The notes under the pieces: model-generated | The model's input: only the letters and a program-made list of their open reading frames with translations | Databases searched by the model: none | Told to the model about the DNA's origin: nothing | Made by a program: the position numbers and the translations under genes | Source: Clostridiales bacterium | Lineage (GTDB): Bacteria > Bacillota > Clostridia > Oscillospirales > QAMX01 | Assembly (NCBI GenBank): GCA_012514045.1 | Contig: JAAZBA010000374.1 | Span: 1-22,913 of the forward strand | Length of the DNA: 22,913 nucleotides | Direction of reading: 5' to 3' | In this document: positions 22,403 to 22,913 of the stretch, piece by piece | Layout: each line of letters opens with the position of its first letter | How positions within the stretch are numbered: the stretch's first letter is position 1

Positions 22403-22913
22403 ATGGCAAAAAAGGCGGCTGTTTTAGATGAGCGTGGTCACCGCAAGTTTGGTATGCTTGACAACCTTGCTTACGCAGCCGGAGACTTCGGCTGCAACAT
22501 GAGCTTCGCGCTAAAGGGAACAATGGTTATTTTCTGGACTCAGTACATGAAGATGGACTCCCTTGTTTACGCGGCGCTGCTCCTTGTTGTGCAGGTATGG
22601 GACGCTATCAACGACCCCCTTATCGGTTCAATAATTGACGCGGACCACCGGAAGTACAAGCTGGGCAAATTCAAAACCTATATCCTTATCGGCTCCATCG
22701 GACTCCTTTTCTCAGGCGCTCTATGTTTCATACCCTGGCCTGGCGCTCCGGCATTGGCAAAAAATATCATCTTCATTGCCGGATACATTATCTGGGACGC
22801 GTCCTACACTATAGCAAACGTGCCCTATGGCTCCATGTTGTCTCTTATCTCCGGAGATCCCGGTGACAGAGCGTCCCTATCCGCGTGGCGCTCCATCGGA
22901 AGCCTTGTGGGAC
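22403..22913 (+). CDS. GPH-family sugar:cation symporter, N-terminal part
   Basis: 170 residues are visible before the window ends. The start ATG 22403 follows GAGGG at 22391-22395. The sequence resembles the glycoside-pentoside-hexuronide (GPH) branch of the major facilitator superfamily, relatives of MelB: AYAAGDFGCNMSFAL in helix 1, WDAINDPLIGSIIDA followed by the basic loop KYKLGKFKTYI between helices 2 and 3, and NVPYGSMLSLIS in helix 4. Members import glycosides or hexuronides with Na+ or H+. It is divergent from the phosphoesterase-SGNH operon and shares repeat sequences with that promoter. Substrate cannot be read from the fragment. Confidence 0.88.
   Translation, partial: MAKKAAVLDERGHRKFGMLDNLAYAAGDFGCNMSFALKGTMVIFWTQYMKMDSLVYAALLLVVQVWDAINDPLIGSIIDADHRKYKLGKFKTYILIGSIGLLFSGALCFIPWPGAPALAKNIIFIAGYIIWDASYTIANVPYGSMLSLISGDPGDRASLSAWRSIGSLVG

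Overview
The window looks like chromosomal DNA from an anaerobic, low-oxygen-niche Firmicute of class Clostridia, probably a gut or rumen member of the Oscillospirales or Christensenellales type. The reasons are strong AAAGGAG-type ribosome binding sites, consensus sigma-A promoters, the prfA/DUF1385 and recA-recX arrangement, a pyruvate,phosphate dikinase whose key residues fall at the same numbers as I recall for the Clostridium symbiosum enzyme, and hairpin-rich intergenic repeats of the kind I associate with uncultured Clostridia. The genus cannot be named from the sequence alone. I found no rRNA, tRNA, CRISPR array, insertion sequence or phage gene.

Layout. (1) 1-5155, plus strand, housekeeping: 3' end of prfB, a terminator, a hairpin-rich gap, a DUF218 membrane protein, prfA, a DUF1385 (YqhQ-like) membrane protein, recA and recX. 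A perfect sigma-A promoter overlaps the prfA stop codon and carries a perfect 7-1-7 inverted repeat in its spacer; it probably drives DUF1385-recA-recX. (2) 5252-9271, minus strand: one operon of two tandem creatininase-family amidohydrolases followed by serC and serA, from a clear promoter at 9337-9365. (3) 9647-14016, minus strand: dgoA (KDPGal aldolase) and dgoD (galactonate dehydratase), then a decayed two-gene remnant, then a 712-residue glycoside-hydrolase-like protein. (4) 14129-16138, plus strand, divergent from dgoA: a PfkB-family 2-keto-3-deoxy-sugar-acid kinase and a KDPG-type aldolase fused to a VOC/glyoxalase-like domain. The two divergent promoters share one -10 region. (5) 16538-19204: ppdK, then a terminator and a second hairpin repeat cluster with a perfect 32-bp palindrome. 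(6) 19533-22198, minus strand: an SGNH hydrolase and a cytosolic phosphoesterase fused to a PQQ-like beta-propeller. A GPH-family sugar:cation symporter starts divergently at 22403 and runs off the window.

How it fits together (inference): regions 3, 4 and 6 read as an accessory carbohydrate/sugar-acid utilisation locus. The GPH symporter would import a glycoside or sugar acid, and the intracellular GH-like, SGNH and phosphoesterase proteins would trim it. DgoD would dehydrate a galactonate-type acid to 2-keto-3-deoxygalactonate, the PfkB kinase would phosphorylate it, and the aldolases would split it into pyruvate and glyceraldehyde 3-phosphate. PpdK would interconvert pyruvate and PEP, and SerA/SerC draw 3-phosphoglycerate from the same triose pool. 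The substrate entering the pathway, the role of the VOC domain and the role of the creatininase pair are not known.
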